DNA of 64,000 nt from Mycobacterium aquaticum (GCF_002086485.1 NZ_MVHF01000005.1:224792-288791), one strand, 5' to 3'; counted from the first letter of the stretch, positions 44,056 through 53,595 are shown. Notes: generated by a model not told the origin, from the letters alone. Numbers and translations are program-made.

Positions 44056-44799
44056 ATGACAGCCGATCCGGATCCGCAGCAGTCGACCGCCCCCACCGTG
44101 GAGACGGCCGACGCCCTGCTGCGGCCGGTCCGGCTGGGCAACGCATTCGAGGACACCGTGGGCAGGCTGCTGGAGACCATCCGCCTCGGAGTGCTGGCCC
44201 CCGGAGAGTCGCTGCCGCCCGAACGCGAGCTCGCCGCGCGGCTGGGGGTCAGCCGCGACACCGTGCGGGAGGCCATCAAGTCGCTGGCCGATGCCGGTTA
44301 CCTGGTGGCGCGGCGCGGCCGCTACGGCGGCACGTTCCTATCCGAGCAGCTGCCGCGGCACACCACCGAGGCGGCGCGGCCAAGCCGGGAGGAGATCGAC
44401 GACGCGCTGCGGCTGCGCGAGATCCTCGAGGTCGGCGCGGCCCGGATGGCAGCCGGGCGCACGCTGAGCGCAGCCGAGCGCGACGGCCTGTTCTCGCGCC
44501 TTGCCGATGTCCGCGAGGCATCGCCCGACGACTATCGAAGGCTGGACTCCCGGTTGCATCTGGCGATCGCCGAAGCGGCAGGCTCACCGTCGCTGGTGCC
44601 GCTCGTCGCGGAGAACCGCATGCGGCTCAATGCCCTGCTCGACCAGATCCCTCTGCTGGCACGCAACATCGCCCACTCCGACGAACAGCACGAAGCCATC
44701 GTCATCGCGATCCTGGCCGGCGACGCCGACGGCGCCGCAGAAGCCATGCTGGCCCACGTGGCCGGATCAGCCGCTCTGTTGCACGGCTTCTTGGACTGA
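44056..44799 (+). CDS. FadR/GntR-family transcriptional regulator
   Basis: 247-residue FCD-type GntR regulator. N-terminal winged helix LGVLAPGESLPPERELAARLGVSRDTVREAIKSLADAGYLVARRGRYGGTFL; C-terminal FCD ligand domain with LRLREILEVGAARMAAGR and LDSRLHLAIAEAAGSPSLV, metal-coordinating His included. It lies 17 bases behind the SDR and should regulate the glnA4 cluster and the divergent permease. The inverted repeat at 39645 is the best operator candidate. The ligand may be a pathway intermediate. Confidence 0.88.
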   Translation: MTADPDPQQSTAPTVETADALLRPVRLGNAFEDTVGRLLETIRLGVLAPGESLPPERELAARLGVSRDTVREAIKSLADAGYLVARRGRYGGTFLSEQLPRHTTEAARPSREEIDDALRLREILEVGAARMAAGRTLSAAERDGLFSRLADVREASPDDYRRLDSRLHLAIAEAAGSPSLVPLVAENRMRLNALLDQIPLLARNIAHSDEQHEAIVIAILAGDADGAAEAMLAHVAGSAALLHGFLD

Positions 44800-44800
44800 C

Positions 44801-44865
44801 GTCGGGCACCACCGCAGCACCCCAGCACCGCAGCACCGCGACCGTGCGTGTCTGTTGCCCGACAC
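44801..44865. repeat. Dispersed repeat, type 2 copy C
   Basis: Intergenic, after the FadR-type gene. The 23 bases 44843-44865 recur as the exact reverse complement at 53556-53578, and the adjoining CACCCCAGCACCGC block is also shared; here AGCACCGC is doubled. It contains the small stem GTGTC...GACAC and wider arms GTCGGGCA (44801-44808) and TGCCCGAC (44856-44863). Confidence 0.6.
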
Positions 44866-44963
44866 ACCGCAAAACGGCGGCACTATGCGCACCTTCGTGC
44901 GGGCGTGATGAGGCTCGTCTACGGCTGAGCGCCCTCGGCTCATTCCTGGGCTACATTCAAAGC

Positions 44964-45293
44964 GTGGACCAGCTCGAAAACCAGGTGCAGGTCGAGCGGG
45001 CGGCCTCGGCGCTGGCCGACGTCGACACCGCGGGCTGGGCGCGGCGTTTCGACCTGCTCTCGGATCCGCATCGGCTCGAGATCCTGTTGTGCCTGCACCG
45101 GGCGCCCGGCATCTGCGTCGGGGACCTGGCCGCCGCGCTGGGACGCTCTGAAAATGCTGTCTCGCAGGCCCTTCGGGTGCTCCGCGATCAGGGCTGGGTG
45201 AGTTCCGTGCGGGTGGGGCGGATGGTCAGCTACCGCCTAGAGGACGAGGTCGTCCACGATCTGCTGCACTGGCTCGGCGCCCGGCACGGATGA
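44964..45293 (+). CDS. ArsR-family metal-sensing repressor
   Basis: 109-residue winged-helix ArsR/SmtB repressor: RFDLLSDPHRLEILLCLHRAPGICVGDLAAALGRSENAVSQALRVLRDQGWVSSVRVGRMVSYRLEDEVVHDLLHWLGARHG. A Cys-bearing region (LLCLHRAPGICV) and a histidine-rich C-terminus (HDLLHWLGARHG) are possible nickel or cobalt ligands, like NmtR and KmtR. GTG at 44964 lies 6 bases after TACATT, fitting a leaderless transcript; the frame upstream is non-protein. It is followed after 49 bases by nicT, with a palindrome between, so it should repress nickel/cobalt uptake when metal is plentiful. Confidence 0.85.
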   Translation: MDQLENQVQVERAASALADVDTAGWARRFDLLSDPHRLEILLCLHRAPGICVGDLAAALGRSENAVSQALRVLRDQGWVSSVRVGRMVSYRLEDEVVHDLLHWLGARHG

Positions 45294-45296
45294 ATT

Positions 45297-45316
45297 ATCT
45301 GTTTATCTAGACAGAT
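45297..45316. promoter_or_regulatory. ArsR-type operator before nicT
   Basis: Perfect arms ATCTGT (45297-45302) and ACAGAT (45311-45316) around 8 bases, centred in the AT-rich gap between the ArsR and nicT genes. Size and placement fit ArsR-family operators; the sequence is just upstream of the nicT start at 45343. Confidence 0.65.
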
Positions 45317-45342
45317 GAAAAGGTGAGTTCTACGCTCGGGCG

Positions 45343-46437
45343 ATGAGCATCGGCACCTTGACCGAGAGCACCACCACCACTCGGTTCGACCGCGCCGACT
45401 GGATGTCGATCGCCGCCACAGGCGGATTCGTGGCCCTACTGCACATCATCGGCTGGGGTGTGCTGGTGGTCGGGGTGGCACCGCAACACATCACCCTCGG
45501 CTCGGCCGGGGTGTTCGGTGTGGGCCTCGGCGTCACCGCCTATCTGCTCGGCGCGCGGCACGCCTTCGATGCCGACCACATCGCCGTCATCGACAACACC
45601 ACCCGCAAACTGGTGGGAGAAGGCACCCGGTCGCTGTCCGCGGGTTTCTGGTTCTCACTGGGACATTCGAGCGTGGTGTTCGGCCTGGCGTTGTTGCTGG
45701 CGCTGGGGGTGCGGGCGCTGGTCGGCCCGGTGCAGGACGAGGGCTCGCCGATGCTGCAGACCCTCGGCCTGATCGGGTCACTGGTGGCCGGCACGTTCCT
45801 GATCCTGATCGGGCTGACGAATCTGATTGCCGCCGTGGGGATCGCCAAGGTGTTCCGCGCCATGCGCACCGGCGAGCTCGACGAGGAGGAGCTCGAACGG
45901 CAGCTCAACCGGCGCGGTTTCCTGGCCCGCCTGCTCGGCCGCGTGATGGGGCGGGTGAACAAGCCGTGGCATCTGTACTTGGTCGGCTTCCTGATGGGGC
46001 TGGGATTCGACACGGCCAGCCAGGTGGCGTTGTTGGTGCTGGCGGCCGGAACGGCGGCATTCACCCTGCCGTGGTACGCCGTGCTGGTGCTGCCGGTGCT
46101 GTTCGCCGCGGGCATGAGCCTGTTCGACACCCTCGACGGCATCTTCATGACCCGGGCCTACGGCTGGGCGTTTCTGCAGCCGGTGCGCAAGGTGTACTAC
46201 AACCTCACGGTCACGGTGCTCTCGGTGATCGTCGCGCTGGTCATCGGCGTCATCGTGCTGGCCGGTCTGCTGGTGGACCGCCTCGGCATCACCTCGGGTC
46301 CGCTCGCGGTGATCGGGTCGGCCGACCTGGAATTCGCGGGCTTCGCCATCGTCGGCATCTTCGTCGTCAGCTGGATTGCCGCCCTTGCCATCTGGCGGTT
46401 CGGCCGCATCGAGGAACGCTGGAGCACCCAGACCTAG
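45343..46437 (+). CDS. nicT: Nickel/cobalt transporter NicT (NiCoT family)
   Basis: 364-residue, eight-helix high-affinity Ni/Co permease. The family signature RHAFDADHIAVIDN is in helix 2, followed by FSLGHSSVVFGLALLLALG and LGFDTASQVALLVLA. It supplies nickel for urease or hydrogenase and cobalt for cobalamin. ATG at 45343; AAGGTGAG upstream. Repression by the adjacent ArsR protein is inferred. Rv2856 orthologue by position. Its stop overlaps the mtr stop of the other strand. Confidence 0.95.
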   Translation: MSIGTLTESTTTTRFDRADWMSIAATGGFVALLHIIGWGVLVVGVAPQHITLGSAGVFGVGLGVTAYLLGARHAFDADHIAVIDNTTRKLVGEGTRSLSAGFWFSLGHSSVVFGLALLLALGVRALVGPVQDEGSPMLQTLGLIGSLVAGTFLILIGLTNLIAAVGIAKVFRAMRTGELDEEELERQLNRRGFLARLLGRVMGRVNKPWHLYLVGFLMGLGFDTASQVALLVLAAGTAAFTLPWYAVLVLPVLFAAGMSLFDTLDGIFMTRAYGWAFLQPVRKVYYNLTVTVLSVIVALVIGVIVLAGLLVDRLGITSGPLAVIGSADLEFAGFAIVGIFVVSWIAALAIWRFGRIEERWSTQT

Positions 46438-47819
46438 TCGGCGAGCCCCAGCAGCGCGTTCTCGATCACCTCGGGTAGCGCCGGGTGGATCCAGTACTGC
46501 CCGCGCGCTACCTCCTGGGCGGTCTGGCCGAAGCTCATCGCCTGGATCAGTGGCTGGATGATCGACGACGCCTGGTAGCCCATGATGTGCGCTCCCAGGA
46601 TTCGGCCGGTCCCACGTTCGCCGATCAGCTTCGCGATGCCGGTGGTGTCCTCCATCGCCCATCCGTAGGCGGTGTCGCCGTAGTCCTGCACCTTGATCAC
46701 GATGTCGTGCCCGGCCTCCCTGGCCTCGGCCTCGGTCAGGCCGACCGTGGCGATCTGCGGCTCGGTGAACACCGCCGACGGGACGAACCGGTGATCGGAG
46801 GCCATCAAAGTGGCGCTGTCGTCCCAGTCGCGCAGCAGATTCTCCTTCACCACGCGGGCCTCGTGGTTGGCGACGTGCTTGAGCTGGTACTCCGACGACA
46901 CATCACCGAGCGCGTAAATCCCACGCGCCGTTGTGCGTTGGTACTCGTCGACCACAACCCGACCGTCGTCGTCGATCTCGACCCCGGCCAGCTCTGCGTC
47001 GAGCAGATCCCCGTTGGGCACCCGGCCGGTGGCCACCAACAGCGTGTCGGCAGGCAGGGTCTCACCGTCGTCGAGGTGCAGCACGATCCGCTCGCCATCC
47101 TGATGTGAACCGATCACGTTCTCGTGCGTGCGCACGTCCCACTTCGCGGCGGCCAGTTCACTGAACCGATGGCAGATGGTCTCGTCGAGGTGCGTCAGCA
47201 GGCCGGCTCCGCGCAACACGATGGTGATCCGCACGCCCAGCGCCGAGAAGATATGCGCGAATTCGGCTGCCACGAACCCGCCGCCGACGATCACCAGATG
47301 TTCGGGCAGCGCGGGAATCCGCATGATGTCGTCGCTGGTGTAGTACGTGACGCCGCACTGTGCGATGGCCGGCGGGATGAAGGTGCGCGAACCGGCGGCG
47401 ATCACCACCTGATCGCTGCTGAACTCGTCGCCGTCCTCGGTGCGCAGGGTGTAACGGCCGTCGGGCAACTTCGGGCCGAACCGGGTGTGGCTCGCGTACA
47501 CCGTGACGTTCTCGGCGGAGCGGCGGTATTCCTCGCCGCCTGCCGCGATGGGATCGATGCGGCCGAACACCCGCGACACGATGTCGGGCCAGCGCACCTT
47601 GTCGATGTGGGAATCGATGCCGTACTTCGCGCTGTCGCGGATCGTGTGGGCGACCTCGGCGGCGTAGACGAACATCTTGGTGGGGATGCAGCCGACGTTC
47701 AGACAGGTGCCGCCGAAGGTGCCCTGCTCGCAGATCGCGACCAACTTGTCGGCGTAGCGCTCGTCGAGGACGCTGTTGCCCGATCCGGTGCCGATGATCG
47801 TCAGGTCGTAGTGTTCCAC
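46434..47819 (-). CDS. mtr: Mycothione reductase
   Basis: 461-residue flavoprotein disulfide reductase that regenerates mycothiol with NADPH. FAD loop IIGTGSGNSVLDER, redox-active CLNVGC (in GGTCLNVGCIPTKMFVYAAE), NADPH loop VIVGGGFVAAEFAHIF, ALGDVSSEYQLKHVANHEARV, and the C-terminal WIHPALPEVIENALL His-Glu active-site pair. GTG at 47819 gives the family N-terminus MEHYDLTIIGTGSG; longer open frame is antisense-like noise. Starts 9 bases behind the lipase-like gene. Mycothiol makes this a strong actinobacterial marker. Confidence 0.95.
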   Translation of the reverse strand: MEHYDLTIIGTGSGNSVLDERYADKLVAICEQGTFGGTCLNVGCIPTKMFVYAAEVAHTIRDSAKYGIDSHIDKVRWPDIVSRVFGRIDPIAAGGEEYRRSAENVTVYASHTRFGPKLPDGRYTLRTEDGDEFSSDQVVIAAGSRTFIPPAIAQCGVTYYTSDDIMRIPALPEHLVIVGGGFVAAEFAHIFSALGVRITIVLRGAGLLTHLDETICHRFSELAAAKWDVRTHENVIGSHQDGERIVLHLDDGETLPADTLLVATGRVPNGDLLDAELAGVEIDDDGRVVVDEYQRTTARGIYALGDVSSEYQLKHVANHEARVVKENLLRDWDDSATLMASDHRFVPSAVFTEPQIATVGLTEAEAREAGHDIVIKVQDYGDTAYGWAMEDTTGIAKLIGERGTGRILGAHIMGYQASSIIQPLIQAMSFGQTAQEVARGQYWIHPALPEVIENALLGLAD

Positions 47820-47827
47820 GTGGGCCT

Positions 47828-48847
47828 CTATCCGGAAGGTGTTGTGCTGGAATGAGTTTGCGAACTCAGGTAGCTGTCCAACCACCGGTTGAGCTCGAGG
47901 TAGGCGGCCGCCCGCGGTTCCGCCAGCGAGAGGAAGACGTCGTGCTTGGCGTCGACGATCGGGACGATGGTGCTGCGATTGCCCACGCAACCGGCCCAAC
48001 GCGCGATCTGGGTGACGTCGAGTACCGCATCGCCGCGCTGGATGGCCGCGGGGTCGGGGGATTCGGCGACGCTGTGGTCGGAGCGCAGGATCAGGTTGGG
48101 CACGCCGACGTCAAGGCCGCGGTGTAACCGAGCCTGCCCGCGCCGGATGGCGTTGATCCACCCGATGGTGATGGGGAAGCCGCCCAACGGCTTCCATTCG
48201 AGGTTGTAGTCGAACTCACCGCCGTAGTCGCGGTGCAGGCTGGTGCCGTAACCGCCTTCCGTGGGCTTGCGGACCACGCTCAGTTTCCGCACCCTGGCGA
48301 GCGCGATGAGCGCGGCCGAGGTCGGGGCGGTCCGCAGGATTGCCGGGCCGTGCAGGTCCAGGAACGGGCTGTTGAGGATCAGGCCGCCCACGTTGTGCGT
48401 GGTCAGCTCGCCCCGTTGCCGCAACCGGTCGGCGAACAGCGTGACGATCAGGCCGCCCGCCGAATGGCCGGACAGGCAGATCCTGGCACCTTCGGTGTCG
48501 GCCGCGACGATTTCCAGTGCGCGGACCAGTTCGGTGTCGTAGTTGGCCAAGTCGGTGGTGAAGTGTGGCGTTTGGCCTTCCAGCCGGGACCGTCCGCACT
48601 TGTGCAGATCGATCGCGTAGAACGCGAAACCGCGCTCAGCGAAGCGGTCGGCGAGTTCGGTGTGGAAGAAGTAGTCGGTGTACCCGTGCAGGGCCAGCAC
48701 CGCATGCTCGGCAGGGCCGCCGTCACCCCGGCGCACCAGAGTGGCGACCAGGTCGCCCTCACCGTCGGGATCCGGGCCGAGCGTGATGGTCTGTTGCCAG
48801 AAGCCGGGTAGCACATCCGGCACCCAGGCGGGTTCCCGTGACGTCAC
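47828..48847 (-). CDS. Alpha/beta hydrolase (monoacylglycerol-lipase-like, Rv2854 type)
   Basis: 339-residue serine hydrolase of the S33/monoglyceride lipase group. HGYTDYFFH oxyanion loop, the strand [17 protein letters not shown], the elbow GHSAGG, and a C-terminal DAKHDVFLS with the catalytic histidine. GTG at 48847. It lies upstream of mtr in one transcript. The substrate is unknown; lipids or esters are likely. Rv2854-Rv2855 hold the same relation in M. tuberculosis, here with reversed strand use relative to nicT. Confidence 0.85.
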   Translation of the reverse strand: MTSREPAWVPDVLPGFWQQTITLGPDPDGEGDLVATLVRRGDGGPAEHAVLALHGYTDYFFHTELADRFAERGFAFYAIDLHKCGRSRLEGQTPHFTTDLANYDTELVRALEIVAADTEGARICLSGHSAGGLIVTLFADRLRQRGELTTHNVGGLILNSPFLDLHGPAILRTAPTSAALIALARVRKLSVVRKPTEGGYGTSLHRDYGGEFDYNLEWKPLGGFPITIGWINAIRRGQARLHRGLDVGVPNLILRSDHSVAESPDPAAIQRGDAVLDVTQIARWAGCVGNRSTIVPIVDAKHDVFLSLAEPRAAAYLELNRWLDSYLSSQTHSSTTPSG

Positions 48848-48871
48848 GGCTTCACCCTAACCGGCGGCCGT

Positions 48872-48887
48872 GGTCACCCGGGTGACC
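48872..48887. promoter_or_regulatory. 16-base perfect palindrome between hydrolase and mqo
   Basis: GGTCACCCGGGTGACC, an uninterrupted palindrome in the 147-base divergent region, 25 bases before the hydrolase-mtr start. A GATAAT box at 48928-48933 is a candidate mqo -10. The palindrome could be an operator for a dimeric regulator or chance in GC-rich DNA. Confidence 0.45.
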
Positions 48888-48994
48888 GACAGCACTGGTA
48901 CGCCCGCTCACCGGGCGGTCGGGTCACGATAATCTTGGCAGAAGAACAGCCGTCGACGATGACGGGCGCTGCGAACGAAGGACGTGCGATTCAG

Positions 48995-50497
48995 GTGTCT
49001 GACGCAAAGGTAGCTGGGACCGAGAAAACCGACGTCGTCCTGGTGGGTGCGGGGATCATGAGCGCCACGCTGGGCGCGCTGATCCGCCTGCTGGAGCCGG
49101 ACTGGTCCATCACCCTCATCGAGCGCCTCGACGCCGCCGCCGCCGAGAGCAGTGACCCGTGGAACAACGCGGGCACGGGGCATTCGGCGCTGTGTGAGCT
49201 GAACTACACACCGGAGAGCACCGGCGGCACCATCGACATCAGCAAGGCCGTCAACGTCAACGAGCAGTTCCAGGTGTCGCGGCAGTTCTGGGCCTACGCC
49301 GCCGAGAACGGCGTGCTCACCGACGTGCGCAGCTTCCTCAACCCGATCCCGCACGTCAGCTTCGTACACGGCGCCGAGAACGTCGGTTACCTCAAGCGCC
49401 GCTACGACGCTCTGGTCGGCAATCCGCTGTTCGCCTCGATGGAGTTCATCGACGACAAGGACGAATTCACCCGGCGACTGCCGTTCATGGCCAAGGGCCG
49501 CGACTTCTCCGATCCGGTCGCGCTCAACTGGACCCAGGCCGGCACCGACGTCGACTTCGGCTCGCTGTCGCGCCAGCTCATCGGCTTCACTGCGCAGCGC
49601 GGCATGGACACGCTGTTCGGTCACGAGGTCGAGAACCTGCGCAAGGAATCCGACGGCAGCTGGACGCTCAAGGTGACCAACCGCCGCACCGGCCTCAAGC
49701 GCAAGATCAACGCCAAGTTCGTGTTCGTCGGCGCCGGCGGTGGGGCGCTGCCGCTGCTGCAGAAGGCAGGCATCCCGGAAGCCAAGGGCTTCGGCGGGTT
49801 CCCGGTCGGCGGGGCCTTCCTGCGGACCAACAACCAGGAGCTCACCGCCGGGCATCGGGCCAAGGTGTACGGTCTTCCGCCGCTGGGTGCCCCGCCGATG
49901 TCGGTGCCCCACCTGGACACCCGCGTGATCAACGGCAAGCAGTGGCTGCTGTTCGGCCCGTTTGCCGGATGGTCGCCGAAGTTCCTCAAGCAGGGCAAGA
50001 TCACCGATCTGCCGTTCTCGGTCAAGCCCAACAACATCATGTCGATGCTCGGTGTCGGGCTCACCGAGATGGGCCTGGTCAACTACCTCGTCGGCCAGCT
50101 GTTGCTCAGCGAGGCCGACCGCGTCGAGACGTTGCGTGAATTCGCGCCCAGCGCAGTCGATTCCGATTGGGAGCTGGACATCGCGGGGCAGCGCGTGCAG
50201 GTCATCCGGCGCAAGGGCGCCGGCGGTGTGCTGGAGTTCGGCACCACCGTGTTGTCGGCGGCCGACGGCAGCATCGCCGGGTTGCTGGGCGCATCGCCCG
50301 GTGCGTCCACCGCGGTGCCCGCCATGCTCGACGTGCTCGAGCGGTGCTTCGCCGACCGGTACGCGGGCTGGACGCCCAAGCTCAAGGAGATGGTCCCGTC
50401 GCTGGGTACCAAGCTGTCCAACGAACCCAAGCTCTACGAGGAGGTGTGGGCATGGGGCACCCGGGCATTGAAGCTCGACGCCCCGGCCGGCGTGTGA
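48995..50497 (+). CDS. mqo: Malate:quinone oxidoreductase
   Basis: 500-residue membrane-associated FAD enzyme oxidising L-malate to oxaloacetate and passing electrons to menaquinone. [22 protein letters not shown] loop, [61 protein letters not shown] and [18 protein letters not shown] are the Mqo family blocks. GTG at 48995 gives a start like the M. tuberculosis protein (MSD...TDVVLIGAG); ATG 48959 is possible. A GATAAT box lies 62 bases upstream. Rv2852c orthologue. Confidence 0.95.
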   Translation: MSDAKVAGTEKTDVVLVGAGIMSATLGALIRLLEPDWSITLIERLDAAAAESSDPWNNAGTGHSALCELNYTPESTGGTIDISKAVNVNEQFQVSRQFWAYAAENGVLTDVRSFLNPIPHVSFVHGAENVGYLKRRYDALVGNPLFASMEFIDDKDEFTRRLPFMAKGRDFSDPVALNWTQAGTDVDFGSLSRQLIGFTAQRGMDTLFGHEVENLRKESDGSWTLKVTNRRTGLKRKINAKFVFVGAGGGALPLLQKAGIPEAKGFGGFPVGGAFLRTNNQELTAGHRAKVYGLPPLGAPPMSVPHLDTRVINGKQWLLFGPFAGWSPKFLKQGKITDLPFSVKPNNIMSMLGVGLTEMGLVNYLVGQLLLSEADRVETLREFAPSAVDSDWELDIAGQRVQVIRRKGAGGVLEFGTTVLSAADGSIAGLLGASPGASTAVPAMLDVLERCFADRYAGWTPKLKEMVPSLGTKLSNEPKLYEEVWAWGTRALKLDAPAGV

Positions 50498-50510
50498 CGG
50501 CGGTGGGCAT

Positions 50511-50996
50511 ATGACGATCGCCCCGCGCCGTAGTTGGGCCAAGGATCTCGACGCCGCAACGCTTTACGAGTTGCTCAAGCTGCGGATCGAGGTGTTCGTG
50601 GTCGAGCAGGCCTGTCCGTACCCCGAACTGGATGGCCGCGACCTGCTGGCCGAGACCCGGCACTTCTGGCTCGAAGGCCCCGACGGTGAGGTGATCTCCA
50701 CGCTGCGGCTGATGGAGGAACATCCCGGCGGGGAGAAGGCCTTTCGCATCGGCCGCGTGTGTACCAAACGGGACGCCCGCGGAAAAGGCCATACCACCCG
50801 GCTGATGCAGGCCGCGTTGGCCGAGGTCGGCGACTACCCGTGCCACATCGACGCCCAGACCTATCTCGAAGATATGTACTCCCGGCACGGCTTCGTGCGC
50901 GACGGCGACGAGTATCTCGACGACGGCATTCCGCATGTCCCGATGGTCCGCCCCGGAGCCCGAACCGATGAGCGCTCGCGCGAGGAGCCGATGTGA
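50511..50996 (+). CDS. GNAT acetyltransferase, ElaA-like
   Basis: 161-residue ElaA-type GNAT protein (Rv2851c). [49 protein letters not shown] is the ElaA hallmark (FVVEQxxPYxExDGxD), followed by the acetyl-CoA loop [22 protein letters not shown] and [17 protein letters not shown] at 50511 is 13 bases after mqo, same transcript. Substrate unknown. Confidence 0.88.
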   Translation: MTIAPRRSWAKDLDAATLYELLKLRIEVFVVEQACPYPELDGRDLLAETRHFWLEGPDGEVISTLRLMEEHPGGEKAFRIGRVCTKRDARGKGHTTRLMQAALAEVGDYPCHIDAQTYLEDMYSRHGFVRDGDEYLDDGIPHVPMVRPGARTDERSREEPM

Positions 50997-51012
50997 CCCG
51001 AACGGACCCTTC

Positions 51013-52905
51013 ATGACCCACGCCTACCCGTTCAGTGCGATCGTCGGGCAGGACCGGTTGCGGTTGGCGCTGGTGCTGTGTGCCGTGCGGCCCGAGATCG
51101 GCGGCGTGCTGATCCGCGGCGAGAAGGGCACCGCCAAGTCGACGGCGGTGCGGGCGTTGGCGGCGGTGTTGTCCGCGGTCGACGACGACGCACGACTGGT
51201 CGAGTTGCCGATCGGTGCGACCGAGGATCGCGTGGTCGGATCGCTGGATCTGCAGAAGGTGCTGCGTGACGGCGAGCATGCGTTCTCGCCCGGCCTTCTG
51301 GCCCGTGCGCACGGCGGCGTGCTGTACGTCGATGAGGTCAACCTGCTGCACGACCATTTGGTCGACGTTCTGCTCGACGCCGCCGCGATGGGCCGCGTGC
51401 ACGTCGAGCGCGACGGTATCTCGCACTCGCACGAGGCACGGTTCGTCCTGATCGGCACCATGAACCCCGAGGAGGGTGAGCTCCGGCCGCAGCTGCTGGA
51501 CCGGTTCGGGCTGACCGTCGATGTCGCGGCCTCGCGTGAAGTCGATGTACGGGTCGAGGTGATCCGGGCCAGGATGGAATTCGAGACCGATCCGGAGGGT
51601 TTCGTGCGCCGCTACGCCGACGCCGACGCCGAGGTGTCTCGACGCATCGCCCGGGCGCGGGCGGCTATCAGCTCAGTGGTGTTGCCCGACAACGAGTTAC
51701 GGCGTATCGCTGCCCTGTGCGCGGCCTTCGACGTCGACGGCATGCGAGCCGATCTGGTGGTGGCGCGTACCGCGGTCGCACATGCTGCGTGGCGTGCCGC
51801 GGCGGCCGGGGCGGGCGAAGCGACGGGAAGAATCACCGTCGACGAGGAGGACATCCGGGTGGCTGCCGAGTTCGCGCTACCGCACCGACGGCGCCGCGAC
51901 CCGTTCGACGACCCCGGGCTTGATCCCGAGCGGCTGGACGAGGCCATGGATCAGGCGGCCGAGGCCGCGTCGCGACCGGACGGGGGTGAGGATCCCGAGT
52001 TCGATCCCGATCCGCCCGGCGGTGGTGGCGGCGAACCAGGATCCGCTCCGGAAAACCAACCCTCGCAAGGTAATTCGAAGGCTGCTCCGAACCGTCCCAG
52101 TGCACCGCCCGCGGCGGTGTTCCGCACCAAAGCGTTGGTGGTGCCTGGGGTCGGTGAGGGTGCGCCGGGCCGGCGGTCGCGCGCACGCAACCGCACCGGG
52201 GCGCCCATCGCGGCCACCGCCGAATCCGGCGTCGGGCACGGTCTGCACGTGTTCGGCACGCTGCTGGCCACTGCCGGCCGCCAGACCCAAGCAGGCCGGC
52301 CCCGCCCGGCGCCCGACGATGTCCGGCGCGCGATTCGCGAAGGCCGGGAAGGCAATCTGGTGATCTTCGTCGTCGACGCATCCGGGTCGATGGCCGCGCG
52401 GGATCGCATGTCGGCGGTCGGCGGAGCCACACTGTCCCTGCTGCGTGATGCCTATCAGCGCCGGGACAAGGTCGCGGTGATCACGTTCCGTCAGCAGGAT
52501 GCGCGGGTGCTGCTGCCTCCGACGTCCTCGGTGCACATCGCCAGCCGGCGGCTGGCGCGTTTCGACACCGGCGGCAAAACCCCACTGGCACAAGGCTTGT
52601 TGGCCGCCCGCGACGTGGTGGTGCGGGAGCGGGCCCGCGACCGCGCGCGACGTCCGCTGGTCGTACTGCTCACCGACGGGCGGGCCACCGGAGGCCCCGA
52701 CCCGCTGGGCCGGACCCGCGCGGCGGCGGCTCTGCTGGTCGCCGAGGGGGCTGCGGCCGTCGTGGTCGATTGTGAAACGTCTTTTGTGCGGCTGGGTTTG
52801 GCCGAGCAACTGGCCCAACAGCTCGGTGCCCCGGCTGTGCGCTTGGAGCACCTGCACGCCGACAGCCTGACCCGGCTGGTCACGGCGCGGGCCGACGCCG
52901 CATAG
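51013..52905 (+). CDS. Magnesium/cobalt-chelatase-like AAA+ and VWA fusion
   Basis: 630-residue fusion of chelatase subunits I and D. Residues 1-300: AAA+ ATPase with Walker [10 protein letters not shown] and Walker [24 protein letters not shown], arginine region [20 protein letters not shown]. Residues about 320-410: acidic and proline-rich linker ([18 protein letters not shown]). Residues about 440-630: VWA domain with [30 protein letters not shown] and [12 protein letters not shown]. Mycobacteria make no chlorophyll, and cobO starts 20 bases downstream, so cobalt insertion with a CobN subunit elsewhere is the inferred role. ATG 51013 follows the GNAT gene by 16 bases. Confidence 0.88.
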   Translation: MTHAYPFSAIVGQDRLRLALVLCAVRPEIGGVLIRGEKGTAKSTAVRALAAVLSAVDDDARLVELPIGATEDRVVGSLDLQKVLRDGEHAFSPGLLARAHGGVLYVDEVNLLHDHLVDVLLDAAAMGRVHVERDGISHSHEARFVLIGTMNPEEGELRPQLLDRFGLTVDVAASREVDVRVEVIRARMEFETDPEGFVRRYADADAEVSRRIARARAAISSVVLPDNELRRIAALCAAFDVDGMRADLVVARTAVAHAAWRAAAAGAGEATGRITVDEEDIRVAAEFALPHRRRRDPFDDPGLDPERLDEAMDQAAEAASRPDGGEDPEFDPDPPGGGGGEPGSAPENQPSQGNSKAAPNRPSAPPAAVFRTKALVVPGVGEGAPGRRSRARNRTGAPIAATAESGVGHGLHVFGTLLATAGRQTQAGRPRPAPDDVRRAIREGREGNLVIFVVDASGSMAARDRMSAVGGATLSLLRDAYQRRDKVAVITFRQQDARVLLPPTSSVHIASRRLARFDTGGKTPLAQGLLAARDVVVRERARDRARRPLVVLLTDGRATGGPDPLGRTRAAAALLVAEGAAAVVVDCETSFVRLGLAEQLAQQLGAPAVRLEHLHADSLTRLVTARADAA

Positions 52906-52925
52906 CGCGAGAGAGAGGACCGTCC

Positions 52926-53540
52926 ATGCCACAGGGCCAGCCGCTCACCGTTCCCGACGATGGGCTGACCACCAAAGCCCGTCGCAACGCGCCCCTTCTG
53001 GCCGTGCACACGGGGCCGGGCAAAGGGAAATCCACTGCCGCGTTCGGCATGGCCTTGCGGGCCTGGAATCAGGGTTTCCGGGTTGCGGTGTTCCAGTTCG
53101 TCAAGAGCGCGAAGTGGAAGGTGGGGGAGGAGGCCGTGTTTCGTGAGCTCGGCCGACTGCACGATGAGCACGGCACGGGCGGGCCGGTGGAATGGCACAA
53201 GATGGGCTCGGGGTGGTCGTGGACCCGCAAGCACGGTTCTGACGTCGACCACGCCGCCGCAGCCGCCGACGGGTGGGCCGAGATCACGCGCCGACTCGCC
53301 GCCGAGCAGCACGACTTCTATGTGCTCGACGAGTTCACCTACCCGCTGAAGTGGGGCTGGGTGGACGTGGCCGAAGTCGTCGCGACCCTCACCGCGCGCC
53401 CCGGTACGCAGCATGTCGTGATCACCGGCCGCGACGCGCCACGGGATCTCATCGATGCCGCCGACCTGGTGACCGAGATGACCAAGATCAAGCACCCGAT
53501 GGACGTCGGCCGTAAGGGGCAGAAGGGCATCGAGTGGTAG
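52926..53540 (+). CDS. cobO: Cob(I)yrinic acid a,c-diamide adenosyltransferase
   Basis: 204-residue CobA/CobO-type ATP:corrinoid adenosyltransferase, attaching the adenosyl ligand to cobalt. P-loop VHTGPGKGKSTAAFGMALRA, FVKSAKWKVGEE, HDFYVLDEFTYPLKWGW and ITGRDAPRDLIDAADLVTEM are family blocks. ATG at 52926 with GAGAGAGGA upstream. Same transcript as the chelatase and cobB. Rv2849c orthologue. Confidence 0.95.
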   Translation: MPQGQPLTVPDDGLTTKARRNAPLLAVHTGPGKGKSTAAFGMALRAWNQGFRVAVFQFVKSAKWKVGEEAVFRELGRLHDEHGTGGPVEWHKMGSGWSWTRKHGSDVDHAAAAADGWAEITRRLAAEQHDFYVLDEFTYPLKWGWVDVAEVVATLTARPGTQHVVITGRDAPRDLIDAADLVTEMTKIKHPMDVGRKGQKGIEW

Positions 53541-53555
53541 CCGGACGGCAAGGGC

Positions 53556-53595
53556 GTGTCGGGCAACAGACACGCACGCTCGCGGTGCTGGGGTG
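53556..53595. repeat. Dispersed repeat, type 2 copy D
   Basis: Reverse complement of copy C (44818-44865): 53556-53578 matches exactly and the following CGCGGTGCTGGGGTG matches with one 8-base unit fewer. It occupies the cobO-cobB gap and runs into the cobB GTG start codon, supplying its upstream sequence. Confidence 0.6.

Noticed and set aside
44844..44963. Longer N-terminus for the ArsR protein
   Set aside because: The extra 40 residues read through the type 2 repeat and downstream intergenic DNA and do not resemble ArsR; GTG 44964 after TACATT is better.
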